Source: Chryseobacterium ginsenosidimutans
GTDB taxonomy: Bacteria > Bacteroidota > Bacteroidia > Flavobacteriales > Weeksellaceae
NCBI RefSeq assembly: GCF_030823405.1
Contig: NZ_JAUSXC010000001.1
Span: 3,331,001 to 3,395,000, forward strand
Direction: 5' to 3'
Length of the DNA: 64,000 nucleotides
Positions 52,165 through 60,381 of the stretch are shown here, in pieces (within the stretch, counting starts at the first letter, position 1; the number at the start of each line of letters is the position of its first letter). The notes beneath the pieces are model-generated. The model was not told the origin of the DNA, did no database searches, and was given only the letters and a program-made list of their open reading frames with translations. The position numbers were made by a program, and so were the translations under genes.

Positions 52165-53991
52165 TTATTTCTCAAATAATCTGTATGGATAGATATTGGC
52201 AGATGTATTTTTTAGTTTAAAAAAAAAGCTTTCTCGCAAATACTCCCATTCCGATGAATTGATATGTTCTGTCCGTTCTTTATTTCTAACAAGAAATATA
52301 TCTATCGTTCTGCTGAAGCCTCCTTTTAAAGAGACTTCTTTTTTTGTTCCTTTTTGAACTTCAACATCGGTAATAAGACTTTTGAAATGATTCATTCCAA
52401 AAGCTTTGATATCTGCAATGGTCACGATCCGTCCCCGCGTAAGCAGAGAGTTTCGGTATTCCAGAATTTTGTCTTGTGAAGTGAGCTTTTTCCTGCCACC
52501 AACGGAAGGCTGAATCATTACTGCCGTGTTTTTTAATACACCGTTCCCATTACTTTCTACAGTAAGCACAGTACCCGATTTGATATTATTACCTTCTTCA
52601 TCAGCCGTCGACCAATAGGAAATTTGGCAGTGAAAATTCATATCCGGACTACCGGAAGAAACAATAAGATATGGATTATTAGTTTGGGTAAAGTTTTTTT
52701 CTTTAGCAACCTGATGCAATGAAGCCACATTTTGATTGATCTGCCTTAAAGTATCTTTCGCTGTATCTACCCCTATGCCGGCAAAGGCTGCAGTTTCATC
52801 TTTTATAAGTTCCAGCAGATATTGCAGCAGCTCTGATGCATTTCTTTGGTCAAAACGTGAAACTCCTCCTTTCCTTAATAAAGCGGTCATTCCTTCATTT
52901 TCGGCTTCATAATTTTTAATATCCATCCTTTTTCCGCGGTCATCAGATACATAATCCAAATCAAAGAAATGATCCTCATCATCTATGGAGATAATATTTA
53001 ACCGTCCTTTTATCCTGCGTCCGATCTTATTATTCCTGATATTGACAGCCGGAATGCAGTTGAGTGCAAAACGGATATTCTGTAATATCTCGGGAACGAT
53101 GGCTTCAGAAAATTTAAACTTAAGCCATATAATATCATTGTTTTCTCCTATTTTATGCTCTGGAAAATAGGTGGTAAAAAGATCTTCGTTCTGTGCATCA
53201 TCTTTAAATCCGACCTTTCCTTTAAGCGTAAAGAAATTGGAGGAATAATATTGATTTACCTCCTGATAAATATGCTCCAGATCAGAATAATTCTTTGTAA
53301 TAATATTATTAAGATTCAGACTTTCATTTTCTACATTATAGCCTTCCTGCAAGCGGTATTCTTTGTCCCCGAAATAGACTTTTACCTGTTTCAGGTAATA
53401 AAAGAATAATTCTTTCTGATAGGTATTATTGATATCTATAAAAAACATCAGATCTTCAAGATCTTCTTTGTTCGGGGAATGGATTCCCACCCACAATTCT
53501 CCAGAAGGAAGGTGCTTTTCAGCTTTTGCTATAACGTCATCAAAGAAAAAACTTTCGATATGGTTAAGCGTATTTCCATAAGCTACATATTTTACACTTC
53601 CCGTTGTAAGCCCTGCTTCTATTGTCGGACTAAAATATAGATCTTTTGTAATGGTTTCAGTAGGATTGTAAATATTCGGAAGCTTTTTCACCGTCTTGAA
53701 CTGATGATATAATGAGATCCTCGAATTATTCTCCAAAGGCGAAACCTGCAGTAATGTTCTGGAAGGTATTACACCTGATACTTCCTCTGGAAACATGACT
53801 TCCAAAACCCGCTCTATAATTCTGGAACGGGAATTTTCCAGTTCGAATCCGAGTTTTTCCAACTCTGCAGCACAAGCAGAAAGTAACAGACTAACAATGG
53901 GATCAAAGGATCCCTCGGCTTCCAGCTCATTATACCCCCACATTCTGGCGGCTCTTCTTAATATGCGGTCTTTGATACGGTCTTGATTCAT
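52165..53991 (-). CDS. tssF: T6SS baseplate protein TssF
   Basis: A 608-residue baseplate wedge component. The N-terminus IKDRILRRAARMWGYNELEA and SFDPIVSLLLSACAAELEKL, followed by SRSRIIERVLEVMFPEEVSG, is the family's characteristic opening. A later ASELLQYLLELIKDETAAFA and the SLLTRGRIVTIADIKAFGMN region near the C-terminus match the gpJ-like domain. It binds TssG and TssE to form the wedge. It is 13 bases downstream of tssE. Confidence 0.9.
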   Translation of the reverse strand: MNQDRIKDRILRRAARMWGYNELEAEGSFDPIVSLLLSACAAELEKLGFELENSRSRIIERVLEVMFPEEVSGVIPSRTLLQVSPLENNSRISLYHQFKTVKKLPNIYNPTETITKDLYFSPTIEAGLTTGSVKYVAYGNTLNHIESFFFDDVIAKAEKHLPSGELWVGIHSPNKEDLEDLMFFIDINNTYQKELFFYYLKQVKVYFGDKEYRLQEGYNVENESLNLNNIITKNYSDLEHIYQEVNQYYSSNFFTLKGKVGFKDDAQNEDLFTTYFPEHKIGENNDIIWLKFKFSEAIVPEILQNIRFALNCIPAVNIRNNKIGRRIKGRLNIISIDDEDHFFDLDYVSDDRGKRMDIKNYEAENEGMTALLRKGGVSRFDQRNASELLQYLLELIKDETAAFAGIGVDTAKDTLRQINQNVASLHQVAKEKNFTQTNNPYLIVSSGSPDMNFHCQISYWSTADEEGNNIKSGTVLTVESNGNGVLKNTAVMIQPSVGGRKKLTSQDKILEYRNSLLTRGRIVTIADIKAFGMNHFKSLITDVEVQKGTKKEVSLKGGFSRTIDIFLVRNKERTEHINSSEWEYLRESFFFKLKNTSANIYPYRLFEK

Positions 53992-54004
53992 TTTCTAGTT
54001 TTAA

Positions 54005-54433
54005 TTAATAAGAAAGCGGGCCTACAAAAAATGAGTAATAAAAGTTAAAAGGACGGTTGGTTTCCAGGATCAGTCCTTTAATCCCAATTGAAACCTTTTT
54101 TTTCATCCTCCTTTTACCGAAAGCTCCTAAATTGTGATCGTTTACAGAGACTTCTACATCTTCCAGCTGAATTCTTTTTTCGTGCATCACAATTGATCTT
54201 TTCAAAGTGTCGCCAATAAATTCTTTCAATGTATTATCACTCTTCATCAGGTCAAAATCCATTTCCCATATTTCGGAACCGTATGTTTCATCAAATTTAC
54301 ATTCTCCCAAAGACGTGGTAGCGATAAGAAATAAATGTTGGCTTATAGAAGCATCCAACGATATTTTATCAGCATCCTTTTTCTCTATAAGGCTTTCAAA
54401 ATTAAAAGGTATTTTGTAGTAAGCTCCCTTCAT
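54005..54433 (-). CDS. tssE: T6SS baseplate protein TssE (gp25-like)
   Basis: A 142-residue protein with the gp25/W-like lysozyme-fold domain. SISQHLFLIATTSLGECKFD, ETYGSEIWEMDFDLMKSDNT and SIVMHEKRIQLEDVEVSVND follow the family pattern, including the conserved Glu in MHEKRI. In phage T4, gp25 starts sheath assembly; TssE does the same here. The gene is 37 bases after the preceding T6SS gene and just before tssF. Confidence 0.87.
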   Translation of the reverse strand: MKGAYYKIPFNFESLIEKKDADKISLDASISQHLFLIATTSLGECKFDETYGSEIWEMDFDLMKSDNTLKEFIGDTLKRSIVMHEKRIQLEDVEVSVNDHNLGAFGKRRMKKKVSIGIKGLILETNRPFNFYYSFFVGPLSY

Positions 54434-54470
54434 TTGTTTTTTTAATTACTAATTTTTTTTGTCTAATTTG

Positions 54471-55175
54471 TTACAAGTAAATCAGTTTCTTGACATTCCC
54501 TTTGTCATCATATTCAAAATTCTTTGGTACGTTCTTCCTTTTGATAATATGCAACTTTACTTTAGGAGTAAGCTTCAGGAATTTTTCCCGGTAGAGAATA
54601 TCTCCAATAAAGCTTTTCCCGTTATTCTTATCCACAACAATAAAATATTGATCTATCGCTTCAGGCTTTTCAAACCTGTTCATTTCTCCTGCGTACAGCA
54701 AAACCCGTTTTCCATTGCCTTCAAGCTCATAAGTAAGAATATCCTGAGATAACTTCCTATGTCGCGAAATATCGAATTTCTCAATATTTTCCAATTGTGG
54801 TTCAAAAGCGATACTCTCATAAAGAAAGGAAGTCTTGTCAAACTTTTTAAATCCAAAAAACGACAGAAAACTCTTTTTTGTTTTACTTTTTACAAAACTG
54901 AGGGTATCTCTTGTAACCTGATAGGCTTCCGTCTCTCCCGTCTTGTCATCGGTTACCGTCATTTTATAAGTAGGAACTTCCACCTGCTTTTCTCCAATCT
55001 TCAAATGAACATTTCCAACTTCCTGATCCGATATCATAAGCGTAACAGTATGCTTTTTCAAGCCCGAATCCGTACGTACCACAATACTTTCTTCTCCGTT
55101 TTCTCCATAAAAAGGAGAACCTGGATTTTTATTTGTCATACCGAGATTAAGGTTAAGTTCTGGAAGTGGACTCAT
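54471..55175 (-). CDS. T6SS-associated protein, subtype iii specific, function unknown
   Basis: A 234-residue protein with no signal peptide. The opening PLPELNLNLGMTNKNPGSPF and the beta-rich body (VRTDSGLKKHTVTLMISDQE, VPTYKMTVTDDKTGETEAYQ) show no domain known to me. It is encoded between a signal-peptide protein and tssE in the core operon, so it is almost certainly part of the apparatus. It may be one of the subtype iii extras (TssP, TssQ, TssR), but I cannot assign the letter. Confidence 0.6.
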   Translation of the reverse strand: MSPLPELNLNLGMTNKNPGSPFYGENGEESIVVRTDSGLKKHTVTLMISDQEVGNVHLKIGEKQVEVPTYKMTVTDDKTGETEAYQVTRDTLSFVKSKTKKSFLSFFGFKKFDKTSFLYESIAFEPQLENIEKFDISRHRKLSQDILTYELEGNGKRVLLYAGEMNRFEKPEAIDQYFIVVDKNNGKSFIGDILYREKFLKLTPKVKLHIIKRKNVPKNFEYDDKGNVKKLIYL

Positions 55176-55215
55176 TTTCTTGGATTTATAGTGGTTTTAG
55201 TTGATGGTTCAGAAT

Positions 55216-55839
55216 TTATGATTTAGCCTCACCCTCTTCATTATTTATTTTTTTCTCCGAATCTTTTATTTTTTTGTCTATATCTTTACTCTTTACTTCA
55301 TCGGTTTTTTTAATTTTATATTCCGATAAACAATCGATATAATGATGGATATTCTGATTCTGTACTTCACCTATGTACATTTCATAATTCTTTTTATAGG
55401 TATAGATTTTAATCAAAGTGATATCGTTTTCACGTAATTTTTGTAGTTCTTTCTTCTTCAGTTGTTTAGCAAAAAAAGCATTACAATTCAACGGATATTC
55501 GTTTTTCAACGTAATGACTTCTCCCGATTTAAAATAAACATCCACATTCTTATCCTTTCTGATGCACACATTATCTTTTAATATTCTCAAATACAGATAC
55601 ATTTTATTTTTTCTCTTTCCGAACTGAAAAGTAGTATAAGTGAATTCTTCATTATTCACCCTGAGTTCAGTGGGAGGAGTACTGGCATAAAAATGCTTGT
55701 CCAGCTTTTGTTTGGTCTGGATAATTCCACAATCAAAATGAACAAACTCCGAAGAATCTGTGGTCTGCTGTTGGGCACTGATAAAAACAGTCCAGAATAC
55801 CAGATTGAGAATTAGAAGTTTTTTTAATGGTTTCATCAT
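55216..55839 (-). CDS. exported T6SS-associated protein, function unknown
   Basis: A 207-residue protein with a signal peptide (MMKPLKKLLILNLVFWTVFI, then SAQ). The body is beta-rich (NNEEFTYTTFQFGKRKNKMY, VDVYFKSGEVITLKNEYPLN) and ends in a long charged Lys/Asp/Glu-rich tail. It is in the core T6SS operon between tssO and another unassigned gene. A periplasmic part of the trans-envelope complex that replaces TssJLM in Bacteroidetes is likely. Confidence 0.6.
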   Translation of the reverse strand: MMKPLKKLLILNLVFWTVFISAQQQTTDSSEFVHFDCGIIQTKQKLDKHFYASTPPTELRVNNEEFTYTTFQFGKRKNKMYLYLRILKDNVCIRKDKNVDVYFKSGEVITLKNEYPLNCNAFFAKQLKKKELQKLRENDITLIKIYTYKKNYEMYIGEVQNQNIHHYIDCLSEYKIKKTDEVKSKDIDKKIKDSEKKINNEEGEAKS

Positions 55840-55850
55840 TTCACATTAGC

Positions 55851-56363
55851 TTATTGTGCCTGATACAACTGTTTGCAGACATCCAGATCGGTCTTCATTT
55901 TATTATATTCTTCTTTAAGGGTCTTGTTGATGGTGCTTAAACTGTCCATTAATACCTGATTGCCTGAAAGCTGCTTTATCTGTTTCTTAGAATCTATGAG
56001 GTCTTTATAGGTCATAATGGTATTATTGTACATATTTTTGTTCTTAAGGGTATCCTTCGGAAGTTGTTTGTACATATCTGCAAGAATAGACAAAGCCAGT
56101 TTTTCGTTGAAAAAATCATTTTGTTTTGGCATACCAATAGAATCTACTGCAACCTTTACTTTTTCCAGCTGAAAGGAAAACTTGTTTTGGGTTTCCATTT
56201 CTTTTTTCATTTTTGTGTTTTCCGCTTTCAGCAAGCTATTCTCCTTGAAAGGAAAATAAGCATTAAAAAAAACAGCTGTGACCAAAACTGCCACTGTGAT
56301 TAAGAAAAACAGTACAAAAAACCAATAGGCACTTCTCCGCTGACTTTTATTTAAAACTTCCAT
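55851..56363 (-). CDS. tssO: T6SS protein TssO (subtype iii)
   Basis: A 170-residue bitopic membrane protein. The short cytoplasmic N-terminus MEVLNKSQRRSAYW is followed by one transmembrane helix (FFVLFFLITVAVLVTAVFFN) and a periplasmic region with long coiled-coil stretches (KAENTKMKKEMETQNK and KTLKEEYNKMKTDLDVCKQL). Size, topology and position beside tssK and tssN fit TssO, a conserved component found only in Bacteroidetes T6SS. Confidence 0.7.
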   Translation of the reverse strand: MEVLNKSQRRSAYWFFVLFFLITVAVLVTAVFFNAYFPFKENSLLKAENTKMKKEMETQNKFSFQLEKVKVAVDSIGMPKQNDFFNEKLALSILADMYKQLPKDTLKNKNMYNNTIMTYKDLIDSKKQIKQLSGNQVLMDSLSTINKTLKEEYNKMKTDLDVCKQLYQAQ

Positions 56364-56421
56364 GAGTTATAATTATAGATTTTAGATTATAAATTTTAGA
56401 TCAATTGTTACTTATACCTTA

Positions 56422-57582
56422 TTAATCTGCTAAAAATGTCCTGCTTCGTTTTGCATGGATAACAGCATCTCTCTCATCGGTATTTTCCGACACGAAAATG
56501 CTTCCGTCACGTTTTTTACCAATGTAATCCAGCCTGTTAAGTACTGAATACAGATCTTCCAGCGTTTTCATAAATCTTGTAATTCTGGTAATGACTTTAT
56601 CCATTTGGTTATGATTGTAATCTGTGTTTATTGTTTCGGAGAAAATAACTTCGAAATCTCCCTGGCTTACATTGCACCATTCTGCGAAATAGTTCAGAAG
56701 CTCTTCTTTTCCCGCTCCCGATCGTGCATCTATAAAATTCTTTAAAATCCTTGCTAAAGAAACTACCGATAAGAGCATTCCCACAGGCGGAGTATGAGGA
56801 GACATCCATCTGAATCTGTTAATCTCTGAACCCAGATAGTTCAGGGTTTTATCGGACATCATTTCCATCATCACTGCCAATTCATTGGTCTGTTTTTTTG
56901 CGTGAATTTTTTGGGCAATCTGCACAGAATACAACTCTATCTGTCCGTAAAAACGGTCGATCTCCGTATACAGATCCTGTAATTTTTTATGGCTCGAAAC
57001 ACTAATGCTGGGCGGGATATAATTCTCATCGATTTTAGATTCCCCGGCATTGACCAATATTTTTCCGATCGTAAGATAGTTAGCTCCAAATCCTATCGTA
57101 TTCTTCAGTTCATCTTCCGGGATGAGATTAAGGGAATATTCCGGCTGGGTATAAGGATATCTCGGCGGGTTTTCTTCAGGATCCGGTTCTCCGTAAGGTG
57201 TTCTCTTGAAATGATTAACAGAAATACATGCCAACAACACTACATTCTCATTTTCTTTGAGTTCGCGGACAGCTTCCGGATATGGGAGAGACAGATTAAG
57301 ACTTTCTGATACTCCGCCTCCGATGGCAATTCTGGAGCCATTGGGTGTGATAGCGTGGCATTCTTCCACTTTTATTCTTAACAGCTTATGATTGTCAATA
57401 ATCAGATTGATTTTTACAGGATCTTGTACAGGAAGAAGCCCGTAATCAATCATTGAAGTATGAACTCCCACAGCATCCCTCACAGAATCATTGACATAAT
57501 TCTGGACCGCTGTAAAATGAGTTTTATTAATCTTCATGCCGTCTATCCAGTTCACAGGAAAATGGCTTAATTTTTCTATCAT
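56422..57582 (-). CDS. tssK: T6SS baseplate protein TssK
   Basis: A 386-residue protein of the TssK (ImpJ/VasE) family in its Bacteroidetes form. The N-terminal VNWIDGMKINKTHFTAVQNY is the family's W..GM-L--HF start. VIDNHKLLRIKVEECHAITP and YPYTQPEYSLNLIPEDELKN lie in the shoulder domain. TssK trimers link the baseplate to the membrane complex. It lies between tssN and tssO, 18 and 58 bases from its neighbours. Confidence 0.87.
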   Translation of the reverse strand: MIEKLSHFPVNWIDGMKINKTHFTAVQNYVNDSVRDAVGVHTSMIDYGLLPVQDPVKINLIIDNHKLLRIKVEECHAITPNGSRIAIGGGVSESLNLSLPYPEAVRELKENENVVLLACISVNHFKRTPYGEPDPEENPPRYPYTQPEYSLNLIPEDELKNTIGFGANYLTIGKILVNAGESKIDENYIPPSISVSSHKKLQDLYTEIDRFYGQIELYSVQIAQKIHAKKQTNELAVMMEMMSDKTLNYLGSEINRFRWMSPHTPPVGMLLSVVSLARILKNFIDARSGAGKEELLNYFAEWCNVSQGDFEVIFSETINTDYNHNQMDKVITRITRFMKTLEDLYSVLNRLDYIGKKRDGSIFVSENTDERDAVIHAKRSRTFLAD

Positions 57583-57600
57583 TTGGTTTGTTTTTTAACT

Positions 57601-58566
57601 TTAATTACTTTCTACAAGTTCGTTATCCTTTTTCTGATTATATTCAAAATCAGTTATATCAGATGTTTTACTGGCTCCCAACATTTGATCGGTTCTCATA
57701 CAGAATATGACGCTGTTCTCTTCGATACCGTTCATATAAAGGGTAAGTTTGGGGTCGATGTATTTTGTAGATTCATACCATTTGGGTTGAAGGAAAAACA
57801 CCCAGCTGAAAAGTCCGTTTTCGTCATCAACCTGAATCTCTTCTCCGGGATGTCTCTGATTGTAATCCACCACAAAATTATAAAACAGCCTTCCGAAATC
57901 GATTCTTGTGGGACCTTTCGCTCTGTAAGAACTGTATTTGGCGGCTTTTTTATCTTTGTCCATCACATACGTAAGAACAACCATATCGCGCCACTCTTCG
58001 TCACTGAGTCCAACTGTTTCCTTATAATTCTCAGGAAACTGCCAAGTCACGTACACTTTCGGAGGAATTGCCATAGCACGGCTAAAGGTATCGTTGAGAA
58101 AAGTAGGAACGAAAAATATGATAAAATGCCCAAGCATAAGGTAAACAAGATCAGTCCCATTCAAAAAGGAATAGATCAGTATAAACGGTACGGAAGCATA
58201 ACAAACCGATAAAAGAGCAAAAAGATATTCATTACCCGGCTTTTTTGAACCGAATTTCTCAAAGTATGCCCTGTATGCATAACAGTGTACAATGCCTATG
58301 ATAAGGGAGCATAACTGATAAAAAACAAATTCATACAGCTTGTTATCCGAAAAGAGCTTATTATATCCTAACAGTGCAACGATAGCATACACAAAAGCAA
58401 ACGAAGACAGATAAATATAAAATTTTGACCGGTATTTCTGTTTAAATTCTGTAGTTTTCTGCGAAAAGATCATCGTGAAGATAATGCATACTGCGATCAA
58501 AACGAGGACAATAACCAGCAGTTGCGGGTCAAATAAATTAATAAAGTATTTCTTAATCTTATTCAT
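57601..58566 (-). CDS. tssN: T6SS membrane protein TssN (subtype iii)
   Basis: A 321-residue protein with about five transmembrane helices in its first 165 residues (for example LVIVLVLIAVCIIFTMIFSQ, LSSFAFVYAIVALLGYN, VFYQLCSLIIGIVHCYAYRA, FALLSVCYASVPFILIYSFL). A soluble cytoplasmic C-terminal domain follows (VYVTWQFPENYKETVGLSDE, DENGLFSWVFFLQPKWYEST). This layout is that of TssN, the Bacteroidetes-specific inner-membrane component. It overlaps tssG by four bases. Confidence 0.8.
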   Translation of the reverse strand: MNKIKKYFINLFDPQLLVIVLVLIAVCIIFTMIFSQKTTEFKQKYRSKFYIYLSSFAFVYAIVALLGYNKLFSDNKLYEFVFYQLCSLIIGIVHCYAYRAYFEKFGSKKPGNEYLFALLSVCYASVPFILIYSFLNGTDLVYLMLGHFIIFFVPTFLNDTFSRAMAIPPKVYVTWQFPENYKETVGLSDEEWRDMVVLTYVMDKDKKAAKYSSYRAKGPTRIDFGRLFYNFVVDYNQRHPGEEIQVDDENGLFSWVFFLQPKWYESTKYIDPKLTLYMNGIEENSVIFCMRTDQMLGASKTSDITDFEYNQKKDNELVESN

Positions 58567-59504
58567 ATAAACGTGTTATATCCTAAAATGGCATCTGTTG
58601 TGTTTTTAAATTCAAATTTCTGTTTGTCATCAGGAAGTAAGATGATCGTATTTATTTCTACTTCTATCGGAAAAAAATGTTCATAAAACATATCAACAAA
58701 TTTTTTCTTATTTCCTTCATGAATAAAATCCGTAAATGAAGAGTTTTTCAGAGGACCAATCTTAATATCCAGATGCTTGGAATAATCATCATAGAGAATT
58801 CCCGTAATAGAATCCAGACCAAGACGGCTCTCTCCTAATGAAATCCCCCGATCTTCATCAGCATACTGCTGATAATCCCGGTCATTAAATTCCACCTGCT
58901 CTTCCAATAAAACTGAAAGAATATGCGATGCCTGAGAAATGTTGCCTACAATCTTATATGCAAAAGGCAGGAGTCTGATAAATTTGGAGACCAGCAAAAG
59001 CGGAAAATCCCGGCTGATATTCCAAAAATCGTACAACATATCAGGTGCTTTATATCCGTTGAGCTCAGATAAAAAACTGCTTTCAAAGGTTTCAATTTTT
59101 ACACTGTACCGAAAAAATTCATTTTCAAAAGGCTGAAAAAATGCTCTTGCTGCTTTTTGCTGCTTCTTTTGATCTTGATATTCTTTGATCATCAGATCCA
59201 CATCCTTTCCCTGGGTATCATTTTTAGTACTATGAGCAATACCTTCCGGCAGCATATCATAGATGCTGTCTCTGGAAAGGCTTAACTTCAGCATTTGAGC
59301 GTGGTCATAATCATAATCTACCACTTGCGTACCCAGAACATCGAAACGGTAAGCTCTCGAAAACTGCCCCTCTTTATGGATGACATACTGGCCATCTTCT
59401 ATATCTTTGCTTTTAAGCAGATCATTGATGATGACTTCCGCCCTAATATCATAATCGAGAGAAGTTATCTGTACTGCAAGGTGATCCAACTTTTCCATAA
59501 TCAA
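58563..59504 (-). CDS. tssG: T6SS baseplate protein TssG
   Basis: A 313-residue protein matching the Bacteroidetes form of TssG. Diagnostic blocks are LSLSRDSIYDMLPEGIAHST, ARAFFQPFENEFFRYSVKIE and RLLPFAYKIVGNISQASHIL, then ESRLGLDSITGILYDDYSKH. It builds the wedge with TssF and TssE. The gene overlaps both the NlpC/P60 gene and tssN by four bases (ATGA-type), placing it in the middle of a coupled series. Confidence 0.82.
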   Translation of the reverse strand: MIMEKLDHLAVQITSLDYDIRAEVIINDLLKSKDIEDGQYVIHKEGQFSRAYRFDVLGTQVVDYDYDHAQMLKLSLSRDSIYDMLPEGIAHSTKNDTQGKDVDLMIKEYQDQKKQQKAARAFFQPFENEFFRYSVKIETFESSFLSELNGYKAPDMLYDFWNISRDFPLLLVSKFIRLLPFAYKIVGNISQASHILSVLLEEQVEFNDRDYQQYADEDRGISLGESRLGLDSITGILYDDYSKHLDIKIGPLKNSSFTDFIHEGNKKKFVDMFYEHFFPIEVEINTIILLPDDKQKFEFKNTTDAILGYNTFI

Positions 59505-60148
59505 CTTTTAGGTTTTAGCCTTCCTGCAGCAACATATCTTAGCTGAAAATACTCATCATTAAAATTGTATATATTCAGTCCATTTGCTGTGCATGCCAAT
59601 ATTCTGTCATTGTGCAGATAAATACCCACATCCGAAATAGGATGAAATTTATCATATCTGAAAAACAGAATATCTCCTTCTTTTAAAAATGTTCTTCCTG
59701 TAAAAAGCTGAATAGATTTGGCGCGGAATATACCATCAGCTGTTTTAGACAATGTTTCCCCGTATACATCACTGTATAATGACTGTACGAAGTAAGAACA
59801 ATCTACTCCTTTTTTTTCTTCCAATGTTTGTTTTTTGTAGGGAGTACCTATCCATTGATCGATATATGAATAAAGTTTATAGTCGGTAATCTCTTTCGGC
59901 ATTACCTCCATAATGATGGAATATTTTTCTTTGATACGAAGCTGTTCATCACTTAGCTTTTCCGAATTATCATCAACATTGGTATAACCGGAAGAAGATT
60001 CTTCTTTCCGTTCTTGGGTAGTTTCTGAAAATTCGTCTGAAGAATAGTGATAAGGAATTTCTTTGATATACTTTTTTCCACCACATGAAAGCGTAATGAT
60101 ACATAATATCGAATAGACGACAATGTAAAATGGTTTGCTTGATTTCAT
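59501..60148 (-). CDS. NlpC/P60-fold lipoprotein of the T6SS operon, catalytic residues altered
   Basis: A 215-residue lipoprotein (lipobox at Cys22: ILCIITLSCGGKK) with an NlpC/P60 domain from about residue 85. The nucleophile is kept at Cys117 (GVDCSYFVQSLYSDVYGE). The active-site His position, normally in S/HVGIY, reads SDVGIYLHN with Asp173. The third residue, normally His, is Cys186 (RILACT). It may be inactive or use the nearby His169. It is the first gene of the tssG-N-K-O operon. A structural or wall-gating role in the envelope complex is plausible. It could correspond to one of the unassigned subtype iii components. Confidence 0.75.
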   Translation of the reverse strand: MKSSKPFYIVVYSILCIITLSCGGKKYIKEIPYHYSSDEFSETTQERKEESSSGYTNVDDNSEKLSDEQLRIKEKYSIIMEVMPKEITDYKLYSYIDQWIGTPYKKQTLEEKKGVDCSYFVQSLYSDVYGETLSKTADGIFRAKSIQLFTGRTFLKEGDILFFRYDKFHPISDVGIYLHNDRILACTANGLNIYNFNDEYFQLRYVAAGRLKPKS

Positions 60149-60381
60149 CAGGTTATGTTTTTAACAAATGTATTAATTTTTAGCATAAAAAATAAATTTT
60201 ATACTATATTTTACAATAAACATTAATAATAAAATAAAATTTAACTTAAAAATTAACAATTTCAATAATATATTTTCACAACAAATAATAGATTATGATA
60301 ATAGCAAATAGTCATTTTTCATCAAATACAACTATTTTATTGAATAATATTTATTTTTCATTATAATTTCGAAAACACACA
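60149..60381 (-). promoter_or_regulatory. AT-rich region with the promoter of the main tss operon
   Basis: The 233 bases between clpV and the NlpC/P60 gene are extremely AT-rich and without coding frames. On the minus strand, TACATTTG (60165-60172) matches TAnnTTTG and lies about 17 bases before the NlpC/P60 start. No strong terminator for clpV was recognised. Confidence 0.5.

Noticed and set aside
54471..55175. Assignment of this protein as TssP, TssQ or TssR
   Set aside because: It is in the right place, but no motif visible to me decides which component it is.
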